The notes beneath the pieces were generated by a model that saw only the letters and a list, made by a program, of their open reading frames with translations, did no database searches and was not told where the DNA came from. From the NCBI GenBank assembly GCA_964430935.1, contig CAYSHK010000009.1:1-27728 (forward strand): 27,728 bases of DNA, written 5' to 3'. Positions 7,905 to 15,593 of this stretch are shown in pieces; the first letter of the stretch is position 1, and each line of letters starts with the position of its first letter. Position numbers and translations under genes: made by a program. This DNA comes from Thermopetrobacter sp964430935. Lineage in GTDB: Bacteria > Pseudomonadota > Alphaproteobacteria > Rhizobiales > Aestuariivirgaceae.

Positions 7905-7911
7905 AGAATGA

Positions 7912-7941
7912 CCGGCCCGTCACATGGACGGACCGGCCTTT
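7912..7941. terminator. Bidirectional terminator candidate after yidD and the OMP gene
   Basis: CCGG-C-CCGTC (7912-7921) pairs with GACGG-A-CCGG (7927-7936) around ACATG, with one internal mismatch, and is followed by CCTTT. It lies in the 81-base gap between convergent stops at 7904 and 7986. Confidence 0.45.
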
Positions 7942-7985
7942 CCCCCTGCGTCACAACTGCCTGGTGCCGTGGTTCCGGCGCTCTT

Positions 7986-8786
7986 TCACCAGGTCGAAAC
8001 CGGGAAATTCCAGGTGACACCGACGCGGAAGCTGTGGATGGCCTCCATGTCGGCCACGGCATTGACGGTCGCACCGTCGTCACCGTCCCCGTTCGGATCG
8101 CATCCGCTGCCGGCGGCGCAATTGTAGGGACCGTAATTCTTCTTCTTGAAACCGTAGAACAGATATTCGGCCCGGAGATGGAGATTTTCGGTGAAGGCGT
8201 GTTCCAGACCGCCACCAACCACGAAGCCGGTGTGGGTCTTCCTGATCTCCTGGCCGGTCAGGATGTCTTCCATGCCGCCGCGCATCCACGCCACGCCGCC
8301 GGTGACGTAGGCCAGAGTATCGCTGTTCATCAGCCATCCGGCCCGGGCGCGGATGGTGGTCATCCAGTCGATGTTATAGTACTCGCCGATCTTGTCGCCG
8401 GCGGCGGTGTAGTCGTAGTGCTCGCCGGTCTTGTCCGAGCCCCAGACGAAGTCGCCCTCGACGCCGACCACCGCCTGGTCGATCTGGTAGTTGAAGCCGT
8501 AGACGAAGCCTCCGGAGAAGCCGCATCCGTTCAGGGTCGGGTCGGTCGTGGTGTCCGTGCCGGCGCCGGTGTTGTCATGAACGGTGACCGTGGTGTCGGC
8601 GTCCATGCAGGTGCCGCCCGCGACCGCGCCGGCGTAGGGGCCCGTCCAGTCGGTCATCGTGGGACGGATCTCGGGAGCGGCGGGAGGCGGAGGCGGAGGC
8701 GCAAGGTCCGCCGCGGAGGCGGAAGGGGCGAGGGCCGCGGTGATGAAGAGGGCGAGGGCCGCTATGGAAACATGTCTGGTGTTCAT
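7986..8786 (-). CDS. Outer-membrane beta-barrel protein (Omp25/RopB-like porin family)
   Basis: This 266-residue protein has a clear signal peptide (MNTRHVSIAALALF...APSASA, cleavage near residue 25). A proline-rich linker with six consecutive prolines follows, then WTGPYAGAVAGG. That is the usual first strand of small 8-stranded outer-membrane proteins of alphaproteobacteria. Alternating aromatic strands recur: VVGVEGDFVWGS, TIRARAGWLMNSDTLAYVTGGVAW, LHLRAEYLFYGFKKK, SFRVGVTWNF. The last strand ends in Trp rather than Phe, with PVSTW added after the expected end. A loop near residues 223-238 has C223 and C229 followed by DPNGDGDDG, which resembles a calcium-binding loop. The start at 8786 has AGGA about 9 bases upstream. 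Function beyond membrane structure or diffusion cannot be told. Confidence 0.85.
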   Translation of the reverse strand: MNTRHVSIAALALFITAALAPSASAADLAPPPPPPAAPEIRPTMTDWTGPYAGAVAGGTCMDADTTVTVHDNTGAGTDTTTDPTLNGCGFSGGFVYGFNYQIDQAVVGVEGDFVWGSDKTGEHYDYTAAGDKIGEYYNIDWMTTIRARAGWLMNSDTLAYVTGGVAWMRGGMEDILTGQEIRKTHTGFVVGGGLEHAFTENLHLRAEYLFYGFKKKNYGPYNCAAGSGCDPNGDGDDGATVNAVADMEAIHSFRVGVTWNFPVSTW

Positions 8787-8838
8787 GGCAATAGGTCCTG
8801 ACCAGTGTTGTGGTTGTCTTCCTGCTGCCATTTATGCG

Positions 8839-8854
8839 TCATTAAGGTTAATGA
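8839..8854. repeat. Perfect palindromic arms upstream of the OMP gene
   Basis: TCATTAA-GG-TTAATGA has 7-base perfect arms around two G and lies 53-68 bases upstream of the OMP start. Part of it recurs inverted at 8902-8909 (TTAACCTT). It is a candidate operator for the OMP gene. The 364-base gap between the OMP gene and thrS holds no convincing gene. Confidence 0.45.
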
Positions 8855-8938
8855 TCGGTTGCGCAGTATGCGGATTTTCAATCCCGGATCGATGCGAGCC
8901 GTTAACCTTTCACAAAGGAACGGCGTGGTCGTTGCCTC

Positions 8939-8967
8939 TTGACCTTCCCGTCCGAGGCGCGCAATAA
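8939..8967 (+). promoter_or_regulatory. Candidate thrS promoter
   Basis: TTGACC (8939-8944) and CAATAA (8962-8967) are separated by 17 bases on the plus strand. The leader to the thrS ATG would be about 175 bases, long enough for control, but I recognised no T-box or attenuator. AAGGAG lies just before the ATG and serves as ribosome-binding site. Confidence 0.4.
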
Positions 8968-9150
8968 GCCATGATCCGCCTGCGAGTCCTTCCGGATTTC
9001 CGGCATTCCCGGCGGCTGCATCGGATTTTCGCCGCAAACGTGATCTTCCGGACGCATGCGGAAAAATATGCTCCCGCGGGCTGCAGCATGCCGCTCGGGG
9101 AAGACGCTTACCTGCATCCGTAGGCAGAGACTGAGCAAGGAGACGCACCG

Positions 9151-11076
9151 ATGATCACTCTGACCTTTCCCGACGGCTCCACGCGCGAATATCCGGACGA
9201 TGCGACCGGGGAGGACGTGGCGAAGTCGATATCCAAGTCCCTCTACAAGAAAGCGCTGGCCATCGAGGTGGACGGCGAGCTGCGCGACCTGTCGGATCCC
9301 GTCGGAAAGGACGCGGAGGTGCGCATCATCACCCGGGAGGATCCGGAAGGACTGGAGCTGATCCGCCACGATGCGGCGCATGTCATGGCGGAGGCGGTGC
9401 AGGAGCTCTATCCCGGCACGCAGGTGACCATCGGTCCCGTCATCGAGAACGGCTTCTACTACGACTTCTTCCGCAATGAGCCGTTCACCACGGAGGATCT
9501 GCCGAAGATCGAGAAGAAGATGCGCGAGATCATCGCCCGCAACGCGCCGTTCACCAAGAAGGTGGTGCCGCGCGACGAGGCGATCCGCATCTTCCGGGAC
9601 ATGGGCGAGGAGTTCAAGGTGGAGCTGATCGAGGCCATTCCCGAGGACGAGGAGGTCAAGATCTACTCCCAGGGCGAATGGTTCGATCTCTGCCGCGGGC
9701 CGCACCTGCCGTCCACCGGCAAGATCGGCGACGCCTTCAAGCTCATGAAGGTTGCCGGAGCCTACTGGCGGGGAGACGCGAACCGGCCCATGCTCACCCG
9801 CATCTACGGGACCGCGTGGGCGGACAGGAAGCAGCTCAAGGAGTACCTGCACAGGCTGGAGGAGGCCGAGAAGCGCGACCATCGCCGTCTCGGGCGCGAG
9901 ATGGACCTGTTCCACTTCCAGGAGGAAGCCCCGGGTTCGGTGTTCTGGCATCCGAAGGGCTGGACCGTGTTCCGCGAGCTCATGAACTATCTGCGCCGCG
10001 TGCAGCAGCGGGCCGGATACGTGGAGGTGAACTCCCCGGACATGATGGACCGCTCGCTGTGGGAACAGTCCGGCCACTGGGAGAAGTTCCGCGAGAACAT
10101 GTTCGTCACGGAGACGGAGGACGGGCGCGTCTTCGCGCTGAAGCCGATGAACTGTCCCGGCCATGTTCAGATCTTCAAGCACGGTCTGAAGAGCTACCGT
10201 GATCTGCCCGTGCGCATGGCGGAATTCGGCAAGGTGCACCGTTACGAACCTTCCGGCGCGCTGCATGGCCTGATGCGTGTGCGTTCCTTCACCCAGGACG
10301 ATGCGCACATCTTCTGCACCCATGAGCAGATCGAGGAGGAATGCATCCGCGTGCACCGTCTCATCCTCGACATCTACCGCGATTTCGGTTTCGAGGACGT
10401 GCGCATCAAGTTCTCCGACCGTCCGGAGAAACGTGTCGGTTCCGACGAAGTATGGGATGCCGCGGAAGGCGCGCTGAAGGCGGCCGTGGAGGCGGCCGGC
10501 GGCGAATACGAGCTGAATCCGGGGGAGGGCGCCTTCTACGGTCCGAAACTGGAATACGTGCTGAGGGACGCCATCGGGCGCGACTGGCAGTGCGGCACGG
10601 TGCAGCTCGATTTCAACCTGCCGGGCCGTTTTGGCGCGTTCTACGTCGGCGCCGACGGCGAGAAGCACACTCCGGTGATGATCCATCGCGCCATGTTCGG
10701 TTCGCTGGAGCGTTTCTTCGGCATTCTGCTGGAGCATCACGCCGGACATCTGCCCCTGTGGCTGGCTCCCGTGCAGGCGGTCGTGGCCACCATCACCTCC
10801 GATGCCGACGACTACGCCCGTCGGGTGGTGGAGCGGCTGAGGGCCGCGGGACTGCGTGCCGAGGTGGATCTGCGCAACGAGAAGATCAACTACAAGGTGC
10901 GCGAGCATTCCCTGGCCAAGGTGCCCGTGATCCTCGTCGTCGGCAAGCGCGAGGTCGAGGAGGAGGCGGTGAACATGCGCAGGCTCGGTTCCAGGGAGCA
11001 GAAGGCCATGAAGGTGGACGAGGCCATCGGGCTGCTGCGCGAGGAGGCCACGCCGCCGGACCTGCGCGGGGAGTGA
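9151..11076 (+). CDS. thrS: Threonyl-tRNA synthetase
   Basis: This 641-residue class II enzyme charges tRNA-Thr in the cytoplasm. All domains are present: TGS (about 1-62), the N2 editing domain with H73, H77, C181 and H185, the catalytic core, and an anticodon-binding domain from about 540. The catalytic zinc ligands are C335 (in MNCPGH), H386 (in QDDAHIF) and H512 (in MIHRAMFGS), all within one residue of the E. coli numbering. Motif 2 reads FGKVHRYEPSGALHGLMRVRSFTQDD. The start at 9151 has AAGGAG 10 bases upstream and matches the family N-terminus (MITLTFPDGS). It is preceded by a candidate promoter and followed by a 273-base gap, so it is probably transcribed alone. Confidence 0.98.
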   Translation: MITLTFPDGSTREYPDDATGEDVAKSISKSLYKKALAIEVDGELRDLSDPVGKDAEVRIITREDPEGLELIRHDAAHVMAEAVQELYPGTQVTIGPVIENGFYYDFFRNEPFTTEDLPKIEKKMREIIARNAPFTKKVVPRDEAIRIFRDMGEEFKVELIEAIPEDEEVKIYSQGEWFDLCRGPHLPSTGKIGDAFKLMKVAGAYWRGDANRPMLTRIYGTAWADRKQLKEYLHRLEEAEKRDHRRLGREMDLFHFQEEAPGSVFWHPKGWTVFRELMNYLRRVQQRAGYVEVNSPDMMDRSLWEQSGHWEKFRENMFVTETEDGRVFALKPMNCPGHVQIFKHGLKSYRDLPVRMAEFGKVHRYEPSGALHGLMRVRSFTQDDAHIFCTHEQIEEECIRVHRLILDIYRDFGFEDVRIKFSDRPEKRVGSDEVWDAAEGALKAAVEAAGGEYELNPGEGAFYGPKLEYVLRDAIGRDWQCGTVQLDFNLPGRFGAFYVGADGEKHTPVMIHRAMFGSLERFFGILLEHHAGHLPLWLAPVQAVVATITSDADDYARRVVERLRAAGLRAEVDLRNEKINYKVREHSLAKVPVILVVGKREVEEEAVNMRRLGSREQKAMKVDEAIGLLREEATPPDLRGE

Positions 11077-11263
11077 CCGCCGCAACGGATGGCCCCTGCG
11101 GCTCCCTTCCGGATTTTTCCCCGGAATCCTCCCCCTCCGGATCCGCAGCGGCGGTGCCCTCTTGAAGAGGTGCCGATATCCGGGCATATATACCCAGGGT
11201 TGATCCGGCGCTGCCGGAAACATGCCGACCCGATGCGGAAGTCGACACAAGCGTGGCGACCTG

Positions 11264-11291
11264 TTGTGCGCCCTCTTCCCCGCTGTATAAT
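11264..11291 (+). promoter_or_regulatory. Candidate promoter of the carboxypeptidase gene
   Basis: TTGTGC (11264-11269) is followed after 16 bases by a perfect TATAAT (11286-11291), placing the start near 11298, about 52 bases before the ATG at 11350. A second possible pair upstream is TTGAAG (11162-11167) and CATATA (11185-11190), 17 bases apart. It overlaps a small hairpin, CCTCT/AGAGG, at 11158-11170. Confidence 0.55.
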
Positions 11292-11349
11292 CCGTGCTGC
11301 GATGTCGGCGGGAAGGGGCGGAGCCGTGACTGCATGTGAGCGAAGATCC

Positions 11350-12519
11350 ATGAAACGCTGTCTTGCGACGGGATTCGCGGCGGCCGCCGTTCTTGCCGCC
11401 TCCCTTCTCCCGCACCACCGGCCGGCCTTCGCGCAGGCGAAGTTCGAGACGAAGGCGAAGTACGCCTTTCTCGTCGATTCGCGCTCCGGGAAGGCCTATT
11501 TCGACAAGCGCGCCGACGAGCTGATGGCGCCCGCCAGCATGAGCAAGATCATGACCATGATCGTGGTCTTCGAGATGCTGAAGAAGGGCGTGCTCTCCGA
11601 GGACGACGAGTTCGAAATCTCCGTGAACGCCTGGAAGAAGGGCGGAGCGCCCTCCGGTTCCTCCACCATGTACGCCAAGCCGGGCGAACGCATAAAGCTC
11701 GGCACCCTGATCCGCGCGGTGATCATCGCCTCGGCCAACGATGCCGCGATCGCCATCGCCGAGGGGATCGCCGGTTCGGAGGACGCCTTCGCCGAGCTGA
11801 TGAACAAGCGGGCGCGGGAGCTGGGACTGAAGAAGTCGACCTTCGCGAACGCCACGGGTCTTCCCGACCCGCGTCACCGGATGACGGCCCGCGAGCTGGC
11901 GCAGCTGACCCGCTATCTGATCGAGGTCTTTCCCGAGTACTACAAGATCTTCTCGGAGCGGGAATTCGAGTGGAACGGCATCAAGCAGTACAATCGCGAT
12001 CCCCTGCTGGGCAGGTATCCTGGGGCGGACGGCGTCAAGACCGGGCATACCAAGGAGTCCGGCTACGGCATGGTCGCCTCCGCGGTGCGCGACGGCCGCC
12101 GGCTGATCGCCGTTCTGAACGGCATGAAGTCGAAACGCGAGCGGGCGGCGGAGACGCGCAAGATCCTCGACTGGGGTTTCCGGCAGTTCAAACCCGTGGT
12201 GCTCTACGGCCCGGGCGAGACGGTGGGACAGGCGCGCGTCTGGGGCGGCGTGAAGGATACCGTGCCCCTCATCGCGAAGGATACCATCCAGACGCGGCTC
12301 TCCGACGAGGAGCGGCGGGTGGCCGACGCGGAGCTCGTCTACGACGGCCCGCTGCGCGCGCCCCTGCGCCGTGGCGACAAGGTGGGGGTGCTGCGCATCC
12401 GCGTGGACGGGCGCACCGTCGCGACCTTCCCTCTCTACGCCGGGGAGGGGGTGGAGGCCACGGAGGACATGTGGAGCCGTGCCTTCGACACCGTGAAATT
12501 CTGGGTTTTCGGCGGCTGA
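11350..12519 (+). CDS. D-alanyl-D-alanine carboxypeptidase (DacA/DacC, S11 family)
   Basis: This 389-residue low-molecular-weight penicillin-binding protein trims the terminal D-Ala of peptidoglycan stem peptides in the periplasm. A signal peptide (MKRCLATGFAAAAVLAASLL..., cleavage near AFA-QA at 28/29) is followed by the S11 catalytic motifs: SMSK at 63-66 (nucleophile S63), SAN at 128-130, and KTG at 230-232. From about residue 290 the PBP5-type C-terminal beta domain follows. The protein ends in a short amphipathic segment (AFDTVKFWVFGG) that could hold it to the outer face of the inner membrane. The start at 11350 was chosen because it opens the signal peptide directly. In-frame ATGs upstream (for example 11302) would add a hydrophilic extension and lie too close to the promoter. 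Confidence 0.93.
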   Translation: MKRCLATGFAAAAVLAASLLPHHRPAFAQAKFETKAKYAFLVDSRSGKAYFDKRADELMAPASMSKIMTMIVVFEMLKKGVLSEDDEFEISVNAWKKGGAPSGSSTMYAKPGERIKLGTLIRAVIIASANDAAIAIAEGIAGSEDAFAELMNKRARELGLKKSTFANATGLPDPRHRMTARELAQLTRYLIEVFPEYYKIFSEREFEWNGIKQYNRDPLLGRYPGADGVKTGHTKESGYGMVASAVRDGRRLIAVLNGMKSKRERAAETRKILDWGFRQFKPVVLYGPGETVGQARVWGGVKDTVPLIAKDTIQTRLSDEERRVADAELVYDGPLRAPLRRGDKVGVLRIRVDGRTVATFPLYAGEGVEATEDMWSRAFDTVKFWVFGG

Positions 12520-12544
12520 ACACCCTGCGGCCGCGAAGATGCCG

Positions 12545-12577
12545 AAAAGGGGGCGCCATGGAGAGGCGCCCCCTTTT
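12545..12577. terminator. Strong bidirectional rho-independent terminator
   Basis: AAAAGGGGGCGCC (12545-12557) pairs perfectly with GGCGCCCCCTTTT (12565-12577) around a 7-base loop. The flanking A and T runs make it a terminator in both directions, serving the carboxypeptidase gene (stop 12519) and purB (stop 12607). Confidence 0.9.
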
Positions 12578-12606
12578 CCGTTTCCGTCAGGCCCGTGTCT
12601 CCGCCG

Positions 12607-13926
12607 CTAGGCCCGGGAGGCGTCCTCTCCGAAGACGCGCCGGAAGATCGTTCCCACGTGCTTGGTGTGGTAGCCGAGGTCGAAAAGCTCCTCGAGCTGT
12701 TTCTCGTCGAGATATTCGCGGACGTCCTCGTCCTTCTTCAGCAGATCGAGGAATTCACCCTCGCCGCGCCAGACCGGCATGGCGTTGCGCTGGACCGTGC
12801 GGTAGGCGTCCTCGCGGCTCATGCCGGCCTGTGTGAGGGCCAGCAGCACGCGCTGGGAGTGGATCAGGCCACCCAGACGGTTGAGGTTCTTCAGCATGTT
12901 CTCCGGATAGACCACCAGTTTGTCCACCACGCCGGCGAGTCGACGCAGGGCGAAATCCAGCGTCACGGTGGTGTCCGGGGCGATTCCGCGCTCCACGGAG
13001 GAATGCGAGATGTCGCGCTCGTGCCACAGGGCGACATTCTCCAGGGCCGGGACGACGCTCATGCGCACCAGCCGCGCAAGACCGGTGAGGTTCTCCGTGA
13101 GGATCGGGTTGCGTTTGTGCGGCATCGCGGAGGATCCCTTCTGGCCGGGGGAGAAGTATTCCTCGGCCTCGAGAACCTCGGTGCGCTGGAGATGGCGGAT
13201 CTCCACGGCCAGCCGCTCGATCGAGGAGGCGATGACCGCCAGCGTGGCGAAGAACATGGCATGCCGGTCGCGCGGGATCACCTGCGTGGAGACGGGCTCG
13301 GGCTTCAGTCCCAGCTTCTTCGCCACGTATTCCTCCACGAACGGGTCGATGTTGGCGAAGGTGCCCACGGCACCGGAGATGGCGCAGGTCGCGATCTCGT
13401 CGCGGGCGAAGCGCAGCCGCTGCCTGGCGCGGTCGAATTCCGCATGGAAGGTGGCCAGCTTGACGCCGAAGGTGGTCGGTTCCGCGTGGATGCCGTGGGA
13501 CCGGCCGATGCATACGGTGTCGCGGTGCTCGAAGGCGCGCTTCTTCAGGGCTGCGAGGACCATGTCCAGATCCTCCAGCAGGATGTCCGCCGCCCGCACC
13601 AGCTGAACGTTCAGGCACGTGTCCAGCACGTCCGAGGAGGTCATGCCCTGATGGACGAAACGGGCCTCGGGGCCGACGATCTCCGCGAGATGGGTGAGGA
13701 AGGCGATGACGTCGTGCTTGACCTCGCGCTCGATCTCGTCGATGCGGGCCACGTCGAACCGTGCCTTCGAACCCTTCTCCCAGATGACCCTTGCGGCCTC
13801 CTCGGGGATGACTCCCAGTTGGGCCTGCGCCTCCGCGGCGTAGGCCTCGATTTCGAACCAGATGCGGAACTTGGTCTCGGGCGACCAGATGTCGGCCATC
13901 TCGGGCCGGGTGTAGCGCGGGATCAT
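12607..13926 (-). CDS. purB: Adenylosuccinate lyase
   Basis: This 439-residue member of the fumarase/aspartase superfamily catalyses two fumarate eliminations in purine synthesis, SAICAR to AICAR and adenylosuccinate to AMP. The superfamily signature GSSAMPHKRNP lies around residues 264-274. TSSDVLDT (96-103) and GRSHGIHAEPTTFG (141-154, with H144 and H147) complete the active site. Length and the MIPRYTRPEMADIWSPETKF start agree with the family. The ATG at 13926 has only a weak ribosome-binding sequence (AGGG, about 11 bases upstream), which lies in the arm of an inverted repeat. The gene stands alone, bounded by a strong terminator downstream and the flp gene about 100 bases upstream. Confidence 0.97.
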   Translation of the reverse strand: MIPRYTRPEMADIWSPETKFRIWFEIEAYAAEAQAQLGVIPEEAARVIWEKGSKARFDVARIDEIEREVKHDVIAFLTHLAEIVGPEARFVHQGMTSSDVLDTCLNVQLVRAADILLEDLDMVLAALKKRAFEHRDTVCIGRSHGIHAEPTTFGVKLATFHAEFDRARQRLRFARDEIATCAISGAVGTFANIDPFVEEYVAKKLGLKPEPVSTQVIPRDRHAMFFATLAVIASSIERLAVEIRHLQRTEVLEAEEYFSPGQKGSSAMPHKRNPILTENLTGLARLVRMSVVPALENVALWHERDISHSSVERGIAPDTTVTLDFALRRLAGVVDKLVVYPENMLKNLNRLGGLIHSQRVLLALTQAGMSREDAYRTVQRNAMPVWRGEGEFLDLLKKDEDVREYLDEKQLEELFDLGYHTKHVGTIFRRVFGEDASRA

Positions 13927-13934
13927 GAGAGATA

Positions 13935-13971
13935 TGCCCTGTCAGTGGATGGAAGGAAATCTGACGGGGCA
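13935..13971 (-). promoter_or_regulatory. Inverted repeat in the purB leader
   Basis: TGCCCTGTCAG (13935-13945) and CTGACGGGGCA (13961-13971) are complementary over 11 bases with one A-C mismatch in the purB mRNA sense, around a 15-base loop. It ends 8 bases before the purB ATG and includes the only AGGG that could act as ribosome-binding site. It may be a DNA operator or an RNA stem that limits ribosome access. Confidence 0.4.
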
Positions 13972-14028
13972 ATAGCAAAGGCGGGCGGCTTCCGCAATGG
14001 ATGCCGGCGATGTCTCCGGCCGGGCGGG

Positions 14029-14205
14029 TCAGGGCATGGCGTTCTCGACCACGTTGCCCATGTTGTCGTAGTGGTTCCTGACCGCGTTCGAGAAACCGGG
14101 CATGGTCACGACCAGCATGAGCGCCATGGCGGCGGCTATGAGGCCGTATTCGATAGCCGAGACCCCTTTTCCATCCTTGACGAATCTTGCGATCAGGGAG
14201 TGCAT
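14029..14205 (-). CDS. Flp-type pilin (Flp/Fap family)
   Basis: This 58-residue type IVb pilin precursor has a short basic leader ending in DGKG, then VSAIEYGLIAAAMALMLVV. Cleavage by a prepilin peptidase after G14 fits the Flp rule G/xxxxEY (E19, Y20). The hydrophobic helix spans about residues 15-36, followed by a short polar tail. Such pilins form adhesive Tad pili. The start at 14205 is favoured by GGAAGG about 7 bases upstream and by the usual leader length. An in-frame ATG at 14244 would add 13 residues and also has AAGG upstream, so it is not excluded. No tad assembly genes (cpaA-F, tadB/C) are next to it, so it is an orphan copy. Confidence 0.88.
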   Translation of the reverse strand: MHSLIARFVKDGKGVSAIEYGLIAAAMALMLVVTMPGFSNAVRNHYDNMGNVVENAMP

Positions 14206-14299
14206 GACCGGACCTTCCATCGTGTTGCTCACCTTCGGACACATTAGCCGTGCAACCTTGAAGGGGTTGTAAAGAAGTTGGGTAAATTTTCCCTTCAGA

Positions 14300-15592
14300 T
14301 CAGCCTTTCCGGTTTCCGGAAGGGGCCGGCGGGCGGGTGGACGCCCTTTCGGGGAACAGGCCGGCCGGGGCGTATCTCAGCACCAGCGTGATGGTCAGGC
14401 CGATCACGAATACGCGGGCCTGCAGGGCGCGGGAATCGAGATCCGCCGGCGCATGCCAGCCGAACCAGTCGCGCCCGGCCTCCCGCACGGCGTCGAAGAG
14501 GAGCAGGGCGGCGGGTTCGGACATCACCCAGACGACGTAGACGAAAAGCGCGCCGAAGACCGCGCCGAGGTTGCTGCCCGCTCCGCCCAGGATGATCATC
14601 ACCCATATGAGGAAGGTATGGTTGAGCGGCAGGAAGCCGGCGGGATCGAAAATGCGGGTGAATGTGACGAGGGCCGCGCCTCCCGCGCCCATGAGCATGG
14701 AGCCGAGAACGAAGATCTCCAGCCGCCGCCGGTTGACGTTCTTGCCCATCGCGGCGGCCGCGACCTCGTTGTCGCGGATGGCCCGCATCATGCGGCCCCA
14801 TGGTGCGCGCCATGCGCGCTCCAACAGGGCCCATGCCACCACCACCAGCGCCGCCATGAGCGCCAGATAGGAGGCGCGGGCCCAGACGAATCCCGCCTGC
14901 TCCGGCGTCGGTACGGGCCAGGGCAGGGGGGAGACCGTCAGCGTGCCCTTGGTCAGCCAGTCGGCGTTCTTGAGCAGGGCCTTGATGATTTCGGCGATGC
15001 CCAGTGTCGCGATGGCCAGATAGTCGGAGCGCAGACCGAGGCAGATGCGGCCCACGAACCATGCGACGGCGCCGGCGGCCGCGCCGCCCGCCGCCCAGCC
15101 GAGCAGGACGGGCAGGCCGAGACCGCCGATGAAGCCGGCCTGCCGTTCGATGTCCCTTGCGACCGGATCCAGGGTGGCGGAGACGACCAGCCAGGCCGCG
15201 GCTCCCGTCATGACGGTGACGAGGGTGCGCAGACGGCGGGGCAGGCCGATACCGTCGAGCCGGCTCGCGGCCCAGGTCAGGCCGATGCCCGCCGCGGCGT
15301 AGAGGGCCACCTGGCCGAGGCGGGCGGGCATGTCGGAATTCCAGAAGGCCTCGTTCGGCGGAAAGGAGATCAGCACCGTCATGAAGGCGCCGACGGCCAC
15401 GAAGCCCATGACGCCGGCGTTGAACAGGCCGGCATAGCCCCACTGGATGGTGAGGCCCAGGGCGATCAGGGCGTAGCACAGGGCCTCGACGCTCATGCGC
15501 AGTCCGTATGCCGCGCCGAAGAGGCCGAAGACGGCGCCGTACAGGGCCGCCAGCAGCGCGAACAGGAGAATTCTGCGGCGATGGATCGTCAT
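14300..15592 (-). CDS. livM: Branched-chain amino acid ABC transporter permease LivM
   Basis: This 430-residue inner-membrane permease is the LivM-type partner of LivH. About ten hydrophobic segments are visible, starting with LLFALLAALYGAVFGLFGAAYG. The family-typical stretches ALGLTIQWGYAGLFNAGVMGFVAVGAF, SDYLAIATLGIAEII, and RMMRAIRDNEVAAAAMGKNVNRRRLEIFVLGSMLMGAGGA (the cytoplasmic ATPase-coupling loop) are present. It is longer than many LivM proteins because of an extra membrane segment and loop around residues 95-190. The start at 15592 has AGGTGA 8 bases upstream and lies one base after the livH stop. It is the last gene of the livG-F-H-M operon. Confidence 0.93.
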   Translation of the reverse strand: MTIHRRRILLFALLAALYGAVFGLFGAAYGLRMSVEALCYALIALGLTIQWGYAGLFNAGVMGFVAVGAFMTVLISFPPNEAFWNSDMPARLGQVALYAAAGIGLTWAASRLDGIGLPRRLRTLVTVMTGAAAWLVVSATLDPVARDIERQAGFIGGLGLPVLLGWAAGGAAAGAVAWFVGRICLGLRSDYLAIATLGIAEIIKALLKNADWLTKGTLTVSPLPWPVPTPEQAGFVWARASYLALMAALVVVAWALLERAWRAPWGRMMRAIRDNEVAAAAMGKNVNRRRLEIFVLGSMLMGAGGAALVTFTRIFDPAGFLPLNHTFLIWVMIILGGAGSNLGAVFGALFVYVVWVMSEPAALLLFDAVREAGRDWFGWHAPADLDSRALQARVFVIGLTITLVLRYAPAGLFPERASTRPPAPSGNRKG

Positions 15593-15593
15593 G

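Noticed and set aside
8971..9123. A 50-codon open frame just before thrS, possibly a leader peptide
   Set aside because: It has no ribosome-binding sequence, is Arg/His-rich rather than Thr-rich, and shows no attenuator hairpins after it.
8902..12048. A 1048-codon open frame on the minus strand opposite thrS and the carboxypeptidase gene
   Set aside because: It runs through two clearly real plus-strand genes, their intergenic DNA and a promoter, with His- and Arg-rich nonsense composition.
12595..14247. A 550-codon plus-strand frame covering purB and flp
   Set aside because: Antisense shadow of two recognised genes.
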